A DNA stretch of 64,000 nucleotides from Cristatella mucedo (GCA_009760855.2 WPIO01000110.1:617501-681500); one strand, 5' to 3'. Shown: positions 36,779-50,573, numbered from the stretch's first letter. The notes: a model not told the origin generated them from the sequence alone. Numbers and translations: made by a program.

Positions 36779-37824
36779 CCTTCTCGGCGATAGCAAGAAA
36801 GTGCTACTTCATCCCTTGCACATAAAGCTCGGACTTATAAAAAAAAACTCTGCTAAGGCTCAGAACCAAGACAGTGATACCTGTAAGTACTTACAAGAAT
36901 ATTTTCATGAAATTAGCGAGGCAAAAATAAAAGCTAGTATTTTCTGGGTCCAGATATCGCAAAATTGTTCAAAGACACAATTTGAATCAACAATGACTGG
37001 GCTAGAGTTGCAAGCATGGAATTGATATGAGTCTGTGGTAGAGAGCTTTCTCGGCGATTACAAGTCTGCCGAATACACGCGTTGAATCGTTGAGAACTTA
37101 GTTCAACGCTCCCCGCACTCCGGCACTTGAAAGCAGACCGAGTTTTCAGATACATTATCTAAACTCTCTATTTTATTTTATCTAAACTCTCACTTTGACT
37201 ATTTCCTATGGAATTTAGGAGCGTCCAGCGAGGAACCGGGTGAAAGGTTTCATTAGGACAATAGTGAGATACAGCGTAGATACGAAGGCCGCTGGAATGT
37301 TAACATGATCACTTTTACTTTATTTTACTTTTACTTTTTACTTTTACTTTCACTTTACGCCGATTACTTTTGGAGCCTGAAGCGACACAATAATCTATCT
37401 GCCGAGCAACAAGTTAAGAAAAGGCAGTTTAATAGCATTTGACCGCTTGAAGGAAGACTTACGTCTAAACTGTGTATAACCTAGATGGTGTTATTATTAA
37501 ATGGTTGAAAGAAAATTATGCTATTCCATGTGAAATTATTTTAAAATAAAATGCAAATTGTGAAAATCTCTGAAGTACGAGGTTAAAACGAGTTGCGGAT
37601 TTTAAGGGAGCATCCCAAAATTTACACGATTCGTTTATTAAATTGCAAACAGCTGTCAAAAGGTTTCACTTGCAGGCTAGTGCAATCACCAAAGTAGAGG
37701 TCTCCGAGCTCAGGGGCATCTGTAACGCTCATTCACTGACCTTCGATCTCCCCATTACTCCGCCAAGGTGAGAGTGGCCGGCCGGCTCAATTGCCGGTGC
37801 TGACGATGACTGCTGCGTTTAATC
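36779..37824. other. no gene recognised
   Basis: Contains a short CTTTTA-type repeat at 37315-37362. No convincing frame. Confidence 0.45.
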
Positions 37825-39632
37825 GGATTCGACGAATTACCGCAATCCACCAAAATCCACTCTAATTAAGCTAAAATCAACCCGATATTGACGTTTCCGA
37901 GCTTGAATTTTGGGCTGATATTTTTCTACACAATCAATTTTATTTATCCACCAAATTTCATGTCACTATGCAAGCGAGAACTTATGCAAATGAGCTTCAA
38001 CGCCGGCGATCTGTACAGCAATCCACCACAATCCATTTTAGTTTCCTTTCATTTCAGTTTCCTTCAAGTCCACACAAATCAGCTACGAAGAGCTCCAAAA
38101 ACTTTGGAATATCAAACAACGCTACATGCAAAATGTACGCCAAAACATTTCGCGCGATTCCGTGCAAGCCTTCTCACAAAGTCCACTGATAAAAGGTTGC
38201 AGTAGCCGGCGACAATACTGCAATCCACTTCAATCCACAGCGAAAATTAAAAAAATAGATTGCGCCGAGCTCCAGTTTTTATGGCATATTAAATTGCACA
38301 TTAACTTGTGCACACCCAACGTAAAATAAAAACAAATTGTGCATTCTCGCACATTCTGGCAATGCGCAGCAATCGCCCGAAATGACCTGGGAAACAACCA
38401 CAATCCACTATCTACTCCACTGCAAATCGCCCTCAAATCGCCATCTCGAAGCTCTAATTGACATTGCATATAAGACTAGACTCAGTTCAAAGTTCAATCA
38501 CAAAATTTTGGTCCGTTGTGCGCACGCGTTCGTATGCAATGCACTGGAGTCGACTGCAATGGCCCGGTCCCATACCGAATTCCACCAAAACCCACCGAAA
38601 TCCGCCGCAAAATGACCACACTGCGTACACTTTAAGCTCTAAAAGTGATTGCACTTTGCTCTAGTCTTCGGTTATTGTGTAATCGCACAGTTTCTGTACA
38701 ATTGTCTCGACCATTCCGCAGCAATACACTGCAATCGATTGCATAGGCCCGGGCCAATACCTCAATCTACAGCAATCTGATGCAAAACGCCCTGAAATTG
38801 GTTTCGCAATGCTCCAATTTTGAATGCATGCTACAAATCACACTGCTTAAAATGAACCATATCATGTTAGGCAATTGCGCTCATACAATATCGGGCAATG
38901 CATGGCAATCTACGGCAATGGCTTGGCTCGAAGCAGCAATCCACTACAGTCCGTGGCAAATCGACCACAAATTGGCTGCACGACGTGCCAACTGTCATCG
39001 TATTTCACACGTCTTTGTGCTAAAAGTGAAATCGTAGAACTTTCAAGCTCTTTTGCACGTTAATTATCAACAGCGCGAGGCAATCGACAGCAATGGCAGG
39101 GGCCAATACTACAATCCGTGGCAAATTGACGAGAAATCGGCTGCAGCAAGCTCCGATTCTCATTCCACGTAATATCTCACTGCCCGCGCACATAATTTTA
39201 ACCCGCCCTGACCTTTCACTCTTAAGCAATGCATGGCAATCGACGGCAATGGCCCAGGCAAATACGGCAATCTATTACGATTCATCGCAAATTACCTTAA
39301 AGTGACTGGGGCAAGATCAACGAACTGTATTTAAAGTCTAATCACATCCATTCAACCAATCGCTCATGTGCAGTCACGAGCAATGAATGAGAATTGACAG
39401 CAATTGCCTGGGCCATTATCCGAACTCCCAGAAAATCGAGGAGAAATTAGCAGAGCGAAGCCCCAATTGTCATTACATATAACATTCCGCTGCGTCCAAA
39501 GTAAAACCGTGGTATTTTCAAAATACTTTGCTTGTTAACTGTCAGCAATGCACGGAAATCCACAGCAATGCTTGGTGCAAATACTGCAATCTAATGCATA
39601 CCGATACCAAATGCACTAAAATCGGCTTCGAG
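37825..39632. repeat. diverged satellite array, unit about 154-185 bp
   Basis: The start motif 'caatgcatggcaatcgacgg' and variants recur at about 38360, 38537, 38722, 38896, 39073, 39227, 39381 and 39546; weaker units lie upstream at about 37836, 38018 and 38205. Each unit continues with 'ccgggccaatactgcaatcc', 'gcaaattgaccacaaatcgg' and 'gctccaattgtcattgcata'. Units differ by perhaps 25-35%. The array ends at a GA microsatellite. Confidence 0.8.
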
Positions 39633-39652
39633 AAAGAGACAGAGACAGAGAC

Positions 39653-39732
<80 letters not shown>

Positions 39733-39755
39733 AAGAGAGAGAGAGAGAGAGAGCA
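39633..39755. repeat. (GACAGA)n(GA)n microsatellite
   Basis: Several GAGACA units followed by about 50 GA units, adjoining the satellite array. Confidence 0.95.
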
Positions 39756-40563
39756 AAAGGAAAAACTCCATGCAGTCTCCCTACGATTACGAGAATGTCG
39801 GTTGCGCACGAAATGCTAGCAGTCGGCGGCTCTAGTCATGTCTTCTCTTCTCACGCGAAATTAAGGAACTGCTATGTGTTGTCATAAAAATTTCTCAGTG
39901 CTTACGGCTAATGATTTCGTTCTTTACTCGAGATTACTCCAATATTTGGGACAAGCTAAGAGTCGGCACGTGCTACCTCTCACAATATAAGTACCTCAAC
40001 CTCTGGTTTCCACCGTCCCTGGTCAGTCTTTTCAACTACCTGGACTGCACGCTTGATTGCATCTGACCTTGGGAGCCACTGCACTGCTTTTGCATTTATT
40101 CTTTACAGAAAAAGCCCGTAACAATGAAAATGTATAGCAGTATCCCAGTAGCCTACTACGCCAGCCAGCTACTGTTACTGCTGCTGACGTAGTTGTTGCT
40201 CTGTCAGCTGCAGCAACGACGAGCTATGACAATGTAGAAATTGTACGCAAAAGATCCGGCCTCTCTGACCACTCCGTAATATAAATTCTCCTTTATTTTG
40301 CTGCAGTCGCTCATTGCTTTCAATTCAATCACTATAAGCTGTTTATTCTCAGATCCAAACGGCTCATTTAGATTGACTCCATAGATTGCATATATTAATA
40401 TGCTTTTTTCTTCTTTTGGCCTCTTGGCATTTATCGTATATGAGCTGTTACGTAACGATACGTCAAACCACTCTAGACACCGACCAGTTGATGACTGCTA
40501 CTAAGCACCACAGATCACTTATGCGACGGTAAAGATCGATAACATGATAACTAGGGACTCATG
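39756..40563. other. no gene recognised
   Basis: Unassigned sequence. Confidence 0.5.
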
Positions 40564-40640
40564 TGGAGCACAGTTCGGAGCACAGTTAGGAGCAGAGTTA
40601 GGATTAGAGCTCGGAGCAGAATTTGGAGCACGGCACGCCT
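40564..40640. repeat. 12-bp tandem repeat, about six units
   Basis: Units of the type GGAGCACAGTTC/GGAGCAGAGTTA. Because 12 is a multiple of three, both strands stay open: the plus frame reads Gly-Ala-Gln/Glu-Leu repeats and the minus frame Asn-Ser/Cys-Ala-Pro repeats. The 87-codon plus frame (40544-40807) ends with ordinary-looking sequence, but there is no evidence that it is expressed. Confidence 0.85.
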
Positions 40641-41127
40641 CGCCAAATGCAAGAGAAGGACACGAGCTCTCCCCTGCACTTGCTGGACTATCTAACGGCC
40701 GCATTTTGTTGGCAACGGAGGAAGACACTCGTTCAGAGTGCCAGCGAACGGTAAGTGGTACTTCACAAGCAACAGAAGGGCACAAGACTATAGTAATCCA
40801 CAAATAGTCCATCAGCTGATCAGACTTAGTATTATGAAATTGGCAACAAGTTGAACTAGCTTAAGCTTCAGGGAATACGGCAAAATGCTCTTCGCAGTGA
40901 TTAAACACTTCATACAGTTTGCTGTTCTATCTAGGGGCACCTGTCAAAGCAATAGGGAGACCTATTGACCGTGTTGTAAAACTCACTCTTTAAACAGTTT
41001 TGTTTACATTGTTGATATCTGAACATGATCACTACTCCGTCGGCCGGAAGCTGACCACTCGCTCAAATTACAGAGTAGGACCGATTGGGATATCACTTGA
41101 TAAGGCAGTCGCTAAGGAAGTGCTCCT

Positions 41128-41316
41128 GGTGAGCCGCGATGGCACACTAGGTAAAGCGGTTGTTTTCACGACCTCGGGATCAAGGTCGCAGTTCGTATCC
41201 TGGGGTGGGCAATCCTTTGCTGCCACTGCAAGCGGCGATGATAGCCGTAAAGGCTCTTCTGTTGCTATACAAAGGAGGCTGATAAATCAGCTTGCACCTC
41301 CTAGAGTGCATCAAGC
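41128..41316 (+). repeat. SINE-A, near-complete, plus strand
   Basis: Head 'gtgagccgcgatggcacactaggtaaagcggttg' with A-box-like sequence, degraded B-box 'gttcgtatcctgg', body 'tgatagccgtaaaggctctt', 3' end 'caaaggaggctgataaatcagct'. It faces a minus-strand copy 35 bp away. Confidence 0.87.
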
Positions 41317-41349
41317 CGGCTTCAGAGCTTAAAAAATAAGAAACAAATA

Positions 41350-41517
41350 AAATATCATCTGATTGAACAGCCTTATATTTTTATAGTGGTAGAAGAGACT
41401 TAATGGCTATCTACAGCACGTGTAGTGGGCAATATAGAATCGTCCACAGCACAATTCAAACCCGCGACTTTGGTCGTAAAGACCGAGCACCTGACTATCC
41501 GGGCTTTCGGGACCTCG
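41350..41517 (-). repeat. SINE-A, minus strand
   Basis: 'catctgattgaacagcctta', 'gtagaagagacttaatggct', 'gaatcgtccacagcacaatt', 'caaacccgcgactttggtcg'. More diverged than its neighbour. The two copies are 3'-to-3'. Confidence 0.8.
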
Positions 41518-41616
41518 TGGCCAAATTACCTGCTTCCGGCAGCTGTTGGTAGCAAATGTTGCATGTTTTGACGGAACTAAGCCTTAGGAAATATTGTTCA
41601 GCTACCTCAGCATAGA

Positions 41617-43020
<1,404 letters not shown>

Positions 43021-43245
43021 AATAATAGTAATAATAGTAATCGTAACGGTAATACATTTGTATAGCGCTCTCAGACTGAATCTCTTTTTAGATACTATAT
43101 AGATGCTGAATAGAAACCATAACCATTTGATTGATGGTAACATCCGCAAACAGCAGGCATAATGTAAGAGGTACATGCACACAAAGGATGAATCACAAAG
43201 AACCACCAAATGCTGTAATAAACAGGTGCGTTTTACATTCAAATA
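43021..43245 (-). repeat. LINE-a-type 3' end
   Basis: (ATAATAGTA)n tail, 'tatagcgctctcagactgaatctcttt', and 'gatgaatcacaaagaaccaccaaatgctgtaataaacaggtgcg' match the L2 3' UTR on the minus strand, diverged. Confidence 0.7.
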
Positions 43246-43989
43246 CTTTGAAAATTGTAACTTTCACAAGGCGGTACTCTGTCGCGGTTTTCTTTTTAGC
43301 CAGAAATAATTACAATAATAAGGCACAACTATAGCGTCCTAAATCGTCGAAGTTCGATAGTGAATATTCGTCAATACTTCTCGGGTAATCTTAATTTCCG
43401 CCTGAAAGCGAAAAGAAAGAAAACAGAAAGCCTAACCAGTTAAAGCAGTGCAGCATCAACTTCGTAATTCCATTCTTCAATCTTGCGACTGAGCTCTAGC
43501 ACTTGGCCGAGCGTGGGATGAGAGCACCTGTCGGGTTCGGAAGATGACCACTGGCTTCTCAGCCTCAAGTACCCGTAGTCTAATCTCCCCTAGCCTAGCT
43601 CAGGCACGTGCTCACAGTTGAGTGATTGTACTTGATAGCCTTTTGGTTTGTCCATCGGCGATGACCAGCGATCGCCGTGCTATCAAGTGCTATCGCGTTT
43701 GCTTCTACGCTTCGCAGCTCCAACGTTCTGAAAATGTTCCGTCAGAGGCCGCCATTTGCCCGCAAGGGGCTGTTTATATTAATTACAAAACACTCGTTCT
43801 AGTCACTTTACGTGTACGGGCCCACATGAGCGCTGTGGCTGCAGTCTTACAGAATGAGCGAAACCTGGTTTTTAGATATAAATTACACTATTGCAGGCAC
43901 ATCGGTATTAGCATTGCAATTTACTGACACTTACTTTACAACCCTGAAGCATTTTGACGAATTGCCACGGTTTATACTCTTTCTCTTGC
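43246..43989. other. no gene recognised
   Basis: A 101-codon plus frame (43622-43927) has no recognisable domain. Confidence 0.35.
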
Positions 43990-44850
43990 CCGATGTGATT
44001 GGTAGGCACAATCTAGGTTTTCCTTTCTATGCAGATAACACTCAGTTGTACATTTTCTTTGATCCCTCCTAGCCCTTCAGCACTTCGAATTCTGTCAACT
44101 TTCTTGCTGACTATGTTGATGACATTTGCACATGGAAGGCAACCAACGTCCTTAAATTGAATTATGATAAAACCAAGTTACTGGTTATGGGCAAACCAAG
44201 TTGATTCAGAAGCTGAAAAAATTAGCTAATCTCACATTCGGCTCTGCCAGCATATATCCTGTTGAATCTACACAAAATCTCGGAGTCCTGTTCCGAAGTA
44301 CCTTTCATTAGACGACCGAATCAGCTCCACAGTAAAGTCTGCCTACTTTTAGCTACATAACATTGCTAAAATTCGAGCTTGCTTAGACAGAGATACCACA
44401 TCTAAATTGTTCAATGCATTTTTGACATCCCGTCTTGACTTCTGTAACTCACTGCTTGCTGGTCTACTGGCCTGTGCAATCAGGTTACAGCTTTCGCACA
44501 CCAATTCTCGCCGAACGCCACCGGCTCCCAGTCAGGCAACGCATTGACTTCAAGGTTCTGTAAACTCACTTTTAGTTCTCTTCATTCGCTGACTCCAGCC
44601 TACCAATCAGATCTACGCCCCCAGCAGGCTAAGCATCGTACCACCTGCTTTTCATGACCTCGAGGCCGAGGTCGTGGGTTCAAATCCTGCGGTGGGCGAT
44701 CTTTTATCACAGCTGCAAGTGGTGGTGATAGCCGTAAAAGCTCTTGTCGCTCTACAAAAGAAGCTGTCAGCTAGTATTTTGTTTCTGGATGTACTCGCAG
44801 CTGCAAACGCATCTGTTTTTTGCATGCTGACCCTATGCATGTCACCCCTA
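43990..44850 (+). pseudogene. LINE-a remnant, interrupted by a SINE-A
   Basis: Contains the RT block with 'tttcctttctatgcagataacac' (YADN, so the YADD catalytic motif is altered), then 'gatccctcc', 'aaattatgataaaaccaagtta', 'cattgctaaaattcgagctt', the HLRP/SQ-like C-terminal region and, after the SINE at 44653-44778, part of the 3' UTR. Frames are broken many times. Confidence 0.85.
44653..44778 (+). repeat. SINE-A inserted in LINE-a
   Basis: 'catgacctcgaggccgaggtcgtgggttcaaatcctgcggtgggcgatc' includes a clear B-box (GGTTCAAATCC); the body runs to 'aagaagctgtcagctagtattt'. The A-box half is missing, so it is a 5'-truncated copy within the LINE. Confidence 0.85.
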
Positions 44851-45480
44851 TGTATGTATCTCCGTCAGTAACTCCACAAAGTCATAAAGACCATGTGGGT
44901 GTTACGCAGGAGAGTTTTGTATAGCGCACTCACGGCCTAAGCGGCTTTCGGTACGCATTCTGTAGCCAACAGACTTCGTCTCACGCAACAAAGAGAAAGT
45001 GGGAAGCATAGCAGAGTTAGGAGAGCAGTTGAGGTAGTGAGTAGCATAGAAGTAGCAGTTCAGGACCGCTGAAAAAGATGTGCCATAGTCGGCAGTTGGA
45101 GAGTAGATGTCGTTGCGTAAGAATTGTGGAAGCGAGTTCCACAGTCTAGGACCTGCAGAGCTAAAGCTTCTGTCGCGAACTGTCTTTAGGCGGAGGAATG
45201 GGGCAGCTAATTTATTGTCCACACAGGACCTGAGGGCACGAACAGGCTGAAACTGATGCAGCAGTTCAGCTAGGTACGAAGGAGCCAAGCCGTGGCGGGT
45301 CTTGTGAGTCAGCGTAAACTCAAACCGCTGGGACTTGAAGACCAGCCTTGCAGCCATATTCATAGTCCGCTGTAGTGGCATAATAGCTTTCTTTGGTAGC
45401 CCAGCCAAAAGGGAATTACAATAATCAAGCCGAGACAGAACTAAAGAGCTAGTTAAATTTTTTACAAGCCACTGTGGGAG
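44851..45480 (-). mobile_element. LINE-b 3' copy nested in LINE-a, 7-bp target duplication
   Basis: Minus-strand copy encoding LVLSRLDYCNSLLAGLPKKA, HGLAPSYLAELLHQFQPVRA, SSAGPRLWNSLPQFL and YGTSFSAVLNCYFYATHYLN, with a small deletion relative to the 54 kb copy (the ERVSPLLKELEWLPV-type block is missing). The flanks 'accccta' (44844-44850) and 'accccta' (45481-45487) are the duplicated target site, in the LINE-a 3' UTR. Confidence 0.88.
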
Positions 45481-45622
45481 ACCCCTAACCATGTTATTCA
45501 CGTTTATCAAGCACGATATTACTCACCATTCAATCGCGCTTCCCTTTGCAGCAGATGTGAAGTGCCTAGAAAGAGATTGAGTTATCTGAGGGCACTTTTT
45601 TAAGTGCATTATTATTATTATT
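45481..45622 (+). repeat. remainder of the interrupted LINE-a 3' end
   Basis: Continues the LINE-a 3' UTR split by LINE-b: 'aaccatgttattca', 'ttccctttgcagcagatgtgaag', 'gcctagaaagagattgagtt', ATT tail. Confidence 0.88.
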
Positions 45623-45734
45623 TATCATAACGTTGAGTGGGTCCATGTGCGCTGTATGTGTATGTGTGCACGCGAGCAGGTGTGTGCTGTTCGTGCACGG
45701 AAGTAGGTGTGCACGCAAATAGGTGTGTGTGGGA

Positions 45735-45885
45735 GTGTGTAATTCATTTAGATAGCACTCTAAGAGAACTTATCTATTCAGGAGCTTGACATGAGCCACG
45801 GGGCTCGAGCCTACAACCTGGTTCGTCAATACAACCACCATTACCTTGGTCAGGGCCAGCACCTTAACCCCTAAGCCAAAACGGA
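45735..45885 (-). repeat. SINE-B copy
   Basis: 'tagatagcactctaagagaa', 'tctattcaggagcttgacatgag', 'ctcgagcctacaacctggtt' (B-box complement) and 'agggccagcaccttaacccc' (A-box complement). Confidence 0.7.
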
Positions 45886-46326
45886 GTGGCGCGAGACTCG
45901 GCTGAACGCAGCACACAGCGACTCAGCCATTACACTGACACATTTTACTGCCAAACTTTCCTACGAAGTTGGGTTAAAGAGTGCCTAATTGGTCGGCTTA
46001 TGCTGCAGCTACTGCTCCAGGAGCTCTCCCCTTCTCGGTTGGCCCCGCACGGCATTCAAGGTCGCCTAAGCATGCAGCACTGTGTTATGATCTTGAATCA
46101 TTGTCTGACTTTCATGCTATCAGCGCCTGGGCAGCAGGTGCGGCTCGGCACATAAGACCGACAGCTAAGTATCAAGATTTTTAACAGCGGCCGGCTCTGC
46201 TTGGCTAGCACAAGCCTGGCCCCGACGTACAAATCAGGAATCCGGCTCAAATTTATTATGCCCGCTCGCTGTCTGGTAGGCCACAGCGATGCTTTTTTAA
46301 TGTACCAATCACTATAACGAGGGCTG

Positions 46327-46329
<3 letters not shown>
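45886..46329. other. no gene recognised
   Basis: Unassigned sequence; frames shorter than 90 codons. Confidence 0.45.
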
Positions 46330-46406
<77 letters not shown>

Positions 46407-46472
46407 AGAGAGAGAGAGAAAGAGAGACAGACAGACAGACAGACAGAGACAGAGACAGACAGAGAGACTACT
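46330..46472. repeat. (GA)n with GACA units
   Basis: About 50 GA units followed by GGGA, AGACAGAC and GAGACA variants. Confidence 0.95.
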
Positions 46473-47142
46473 GTCTCTTCGTGCAGCAGCCAGCACCATT
46501 TCTGCGACCTCTGCACTTGCTCCCGCATAAACGATACCGTTAACGTCGTGTGCCGTGCTAAGTGAGCCTTAGGGGCCTGCAATGACAAAACGCAAAGACT
46601 CGAACGAACGATAGCCGTGTGTATGTGAGTAAGCAAGCACTTGCCGAAGGGCCGAGACTCGGCGGCAGCTGCAGCGGAGGCAGCACGGCCGACACCCGCG
46701 TCATCTGGACATCTTTGGCCACTTTCTGAACGCTTCCGCCCATGCTTCCCGGCGTCTCTTCGCCGACGTCCAGCAAAAAAACTGTCCGTGAAGGGCACGA
46801 GGCGCTATGGCGGCTCTTGCAGCAGGAGCGCCTCTCGCGAGCGACCGTGGAAGGCCGCCACGCAGGCGCGACACGGCGAGTCCCAGCAGCAGCGGCCGGG
46901 GCTGCCCGAGGGCGGCGGCATTCGCCCTCGGGCAGCAGCGAGCCGGAGAAAAGGATCAACGAGGGGCCAGCGAGCCGTGCGACCAGGCGCTATGGCGGAA
47001 GCAGCCGCGTCGGCAATGACGCAATGATGCAATCGCTGCCGCAGCAGCAATCTCCGCCGCGTCGGCCGAACGGGGCGCGCTGCCACTGGGACGCTGCTCC
47101 GCTGCCGCCGCCGCCGAAAGAGCCGGAGCCGGCGGCCAACAA
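46473..47142. other. GC-rich sequence downstream of the AMD1 stop
   Basis: Would be the 3' UTR or 3' flank of the minus-strand AMD1 gene. It is GC-rich, with several overlapping frames open on both strands. 'aggcgctatggcgg' occurs twice (46802 and 46986). No AATAAA was recognised close to the stop codon. Confidence 0.4.
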
Positions 47143-47274
47143 TCAGCTGTATGCGCTCTTGTAGAAGCCGTAGCAGACGCTTCCGCTGGCCGTGTCGCTC
47201 TCGCGGTACTGCTTGCATGCGTAGTTGCGTTCGGTGGCCATGCTGCCGTCGAAGGTGTCTGCGGGCCGCTTGCC
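47143..47274 (-). CDS. AMD1: AMD1 exon I (C-terminus)
   Basis: 132 nt including TGA at 47145-47143; acceptor 'gctcgtcttgcag'. Encodes GKRPADTFDGSMATERNYAC, KQYRESDTASGSVCYGFYKS and AYS. The family's C-terminus is poorly conserved, so support comes from the splice signals and the shared open frame. The preceding 144-nt intron is in frame and free of stops. Confidence 0.75.
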   Translation of the reverse strand, partial: GKRPADTFDGSMATERNYACKQYRESDTASGSVCYGFYKSAYS

Positions 47275-49884
47275 CTGCAAGACGAGCGGACGCATGCAGC
47301 GGTGGGTGGGTGGGTGGGTGGGGGGCCCGGCTGCAGCCACTTCCGGTCGTGGCTGCTGCTGCTCGGGACGGGCCGCAGGCAGACGCGCAGGCGGCACGTA
47401 GGGCGGCACGTGACGTACCTCGAAACGTCGCTCGGGACGCTTCTGCTTGAACTGTACGAGAGTAAATGAGGACGGCCTGAAAATGTCGACGACTCGGCTC
47501 GCGAGCTGGTTATAATCCTTCACACGGGCGTTGGTCTCAAAGCTCACGTAGGAGAAGTCGGGCTCGGGAGTGATGTGGATAGTGTAATAGGCACCCTTCG
47601 AACGAAGGAGCGAGCGAGCGAACGTCAGCGCGGCTGCATCGAGCACTCCTGGCTGGCATCCTGCCAGGCTGGCAGCCGTGCAAGCCGGCCGAAAGAGGCA
47701 GCGGATATTCAGGTCCGGCCAACTTGAATGCGAAGCCTCGAAATAATCTGAGGGCGTGAGGCTGTCGGCTCACGCAGGGAGGAGAGTTGGGCAGGCGAGA
47801 CTGGGCGTCGAGCCGGCCGGTCAAAAAGTGGACAAGCAGGCATGGCCGCAAGCCGCCGGCCATCTGATTACACATCTGATGCCCAGCGATGACAACCTCC
47901 CCACTAGAATGCTGTCCCTCGGTTCTTGGCTGCACCTCAATGTCTGCATATAAGCAGGCCACTGGTGATCTAGCCCTGACGTTCGTATCTCAATCAAAGA
48001 AGACTACAAGTCCTCTGGACCCTATTCCTACTGTCCTGCTCCTACGTTGCATTGATCTGCTGCTGCCATACATAACTAACATCATTAATATGTCATTAGC
48101 CTCAGGTCATGTCCCAGCACTTATCAAAAAAGCTGTAGTCAGGCCACTTCTCAAGAAAGCCACACTACACCAAGAGAACTTAAGCAACTACCGCCCAGTC
48201 TCCCTTCTACCATTCCTATCAAAGATACTGGAACGGGTCGTGGCAGACCAGCTGAACTCGTATATCGAAACCTCACACCTTGCTAGTAAGTTCCAGTCTG
48301 GCTTTAGAGCTAATAACTCCACAGAGTCAGCATTGCTTAGGGTATACAACGACCTACTTAGGAATGCAGACACGGGTTGAGTGTCTCTGCTTGTTTTGCT
48401 TGATCTTTCGGCAGCTTTTGATACCATCGATCACAAAGTTCTTCTATAGCGCCTCTCATCTCGCCTCGGCATCACTGGCACTGCTCTGCAGTGGTTCAGG
48501 TCCTATCTCAGTGGGAGACTCGAGAGTATTGACGTGAATGGACAAAGATTATCTGAAGTACCTCTGAAATATGGAGTACCTCAGGGCTCCGTGCTAGGTC
48601 CGGTTCTTTTCACGTTTTATACTCTCCCTCTTGCTGATGTGATTGCTAAGCGCAATCTAGGCTTTCACTTCTATGCGGATGACACTCAGTTGTACTTTTG
48701 CTTTGATCCCTCCCAGCCTTCGAGCACCTCAAATTCTCTAAACTCACTAGCTGCATGCATTGATGACATCCGCACATGGATAGTAGCAAATGTTCTAAAA
48801 CTAAACGATGATAAAACTAACTTACTAGTTATGGGCAAACCCAGTGTGATTCAAAGATTGGAAAGGCCGGCTCTCAAAATTGGCTCTGCCAGCGAATCTC
48901 CTGTTGAATCAGCTAAAAATCTAGGTGTCACGTTCCAAAGTGACCTCTCGTTAGACGACCACATCAGCTCCACAGTCAAATCTTCCTATTTTCAGCTGGC
49001 TACCATTCAAGCAAACAGATTGACCAAGGTTTTATCGCTCACTTTTAGATCACTTCATTCTTTGGCTCTAGCCTATCTCTCAGATATACTCCCCCACCAG
49101 GCCAAGCATCGTACCACCCGCTTTTCGGAATCCAACAGTCTACCAGTCTAGTCTTTGGAGACCGTACATTTAGTTCATATGCTCCCAAAGCCTGGAACTC
49201 ACTCCCGATCTGCATCAGAACACCCCCAGACTTGGCCACATTTTAGAAGAATTTAAAAACACACCTATTTAGGACAGCATTTGGTGGGTCCCTGTGATTC
49301 GTCCTTTATGTGCTTATACGTGCTGACACTGTGCATGCTGCCACTAACCACATTTGCATGCTGACCCTGTGCATGTCACCCCTAACCATGTGATTAATGT
49401 TGTTTGTTTATCAAGCAAGATATTACTCACCATTCAATTGCACTTCCCTTTGCAGCAAATGTAAACCACCTAGAAAGATATTTGAGTTCTCTGAGGGCAC
49501 TTTATCAAGTGGATTATTATTATCATAATTATTACTATTATCTCTTCCTGCCAGCGAAGGGCTCCGTGCTGGTCACGACTGTAGCCCATCGCAGAAAGAA
49601 TGAGCAGGAGATACTTACGTCACTGAGAATGCCGTTCATGGAATATCCACAAGGGTCGAACAGATAATCGCTGATGGTGGCCTTGTCAAAGAGGCAGGCG
49701 ATGCCGGAAACCTGCAGGACGATGCCAAGAGATGCCGACTTTGCGAAACTCGGAGGCTTGCACGATAGAGCAACTGTGGGGAAAGGCCACGCTGCCGGCT
49801 TCACCCACGTGCCGTGTCAAAGTCGACTCTGATACACCGGCGACAGCATTCCGAGACATCGAGCATTAGCAGTGCAAACAGCGT

Positions 49885-49957
<73 letters not shown>

Positions 49958-50347
49958 CACACACACGACATATATATAAATAAATAAATCCTAGCTGATT
50001 AAACAGCCTCTTTTTGTATAGTGACAGAAGAGCCTTTTACGGCTATCACCACCGCTTGCAGTGGCGATAAAGGATCGCCCACCGCAGGAATCGAACCCAC
50101 GACCTCGGGACCGAGGTCGTGAAAGCAACCACCGTACCTAGTGTGCCATCACGGCTCACCACATACATTATATATTATATATACATACATATTATACATA
50201 TATATATATATACAGTTGTATCTATAATATGCGACATGCATATATATATATATATATATCGTATAGTAAATAATAGATTATATAGTATAGATATAGATAT
50301 AGATATCATGGTCGTGATATTATGCAAACATTTATACATATATATAT

Positions 50348-50431
<84 letters not shown>

Positions 50432-50573
50432 ATAAATGTTTGCATAATATCACGACCATCATAATAATATCATAATATCACGACCATGATATCTATATCT
50501 ATACTATATAATCTATTATTTACTATACGATATATATATATATATATATGCATGTCGCATATTATAGATACAA

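Noticed and set aside
44674-44720. True tRNA gene suggested by a clean B-box
   Set aside because: It is embedded in a SINE-A body and lacks the A-box half; no cloverleaf can be completed.
46641-47218. Several plus and minus frames around the AMD1 3' end, including two ATGGCGG starts
   Set aside because: They overlap one another and the AMD1 last exon, have low-complexity Ala/Arg/Pro content, and the second start is followed by a stop within about ten codons.
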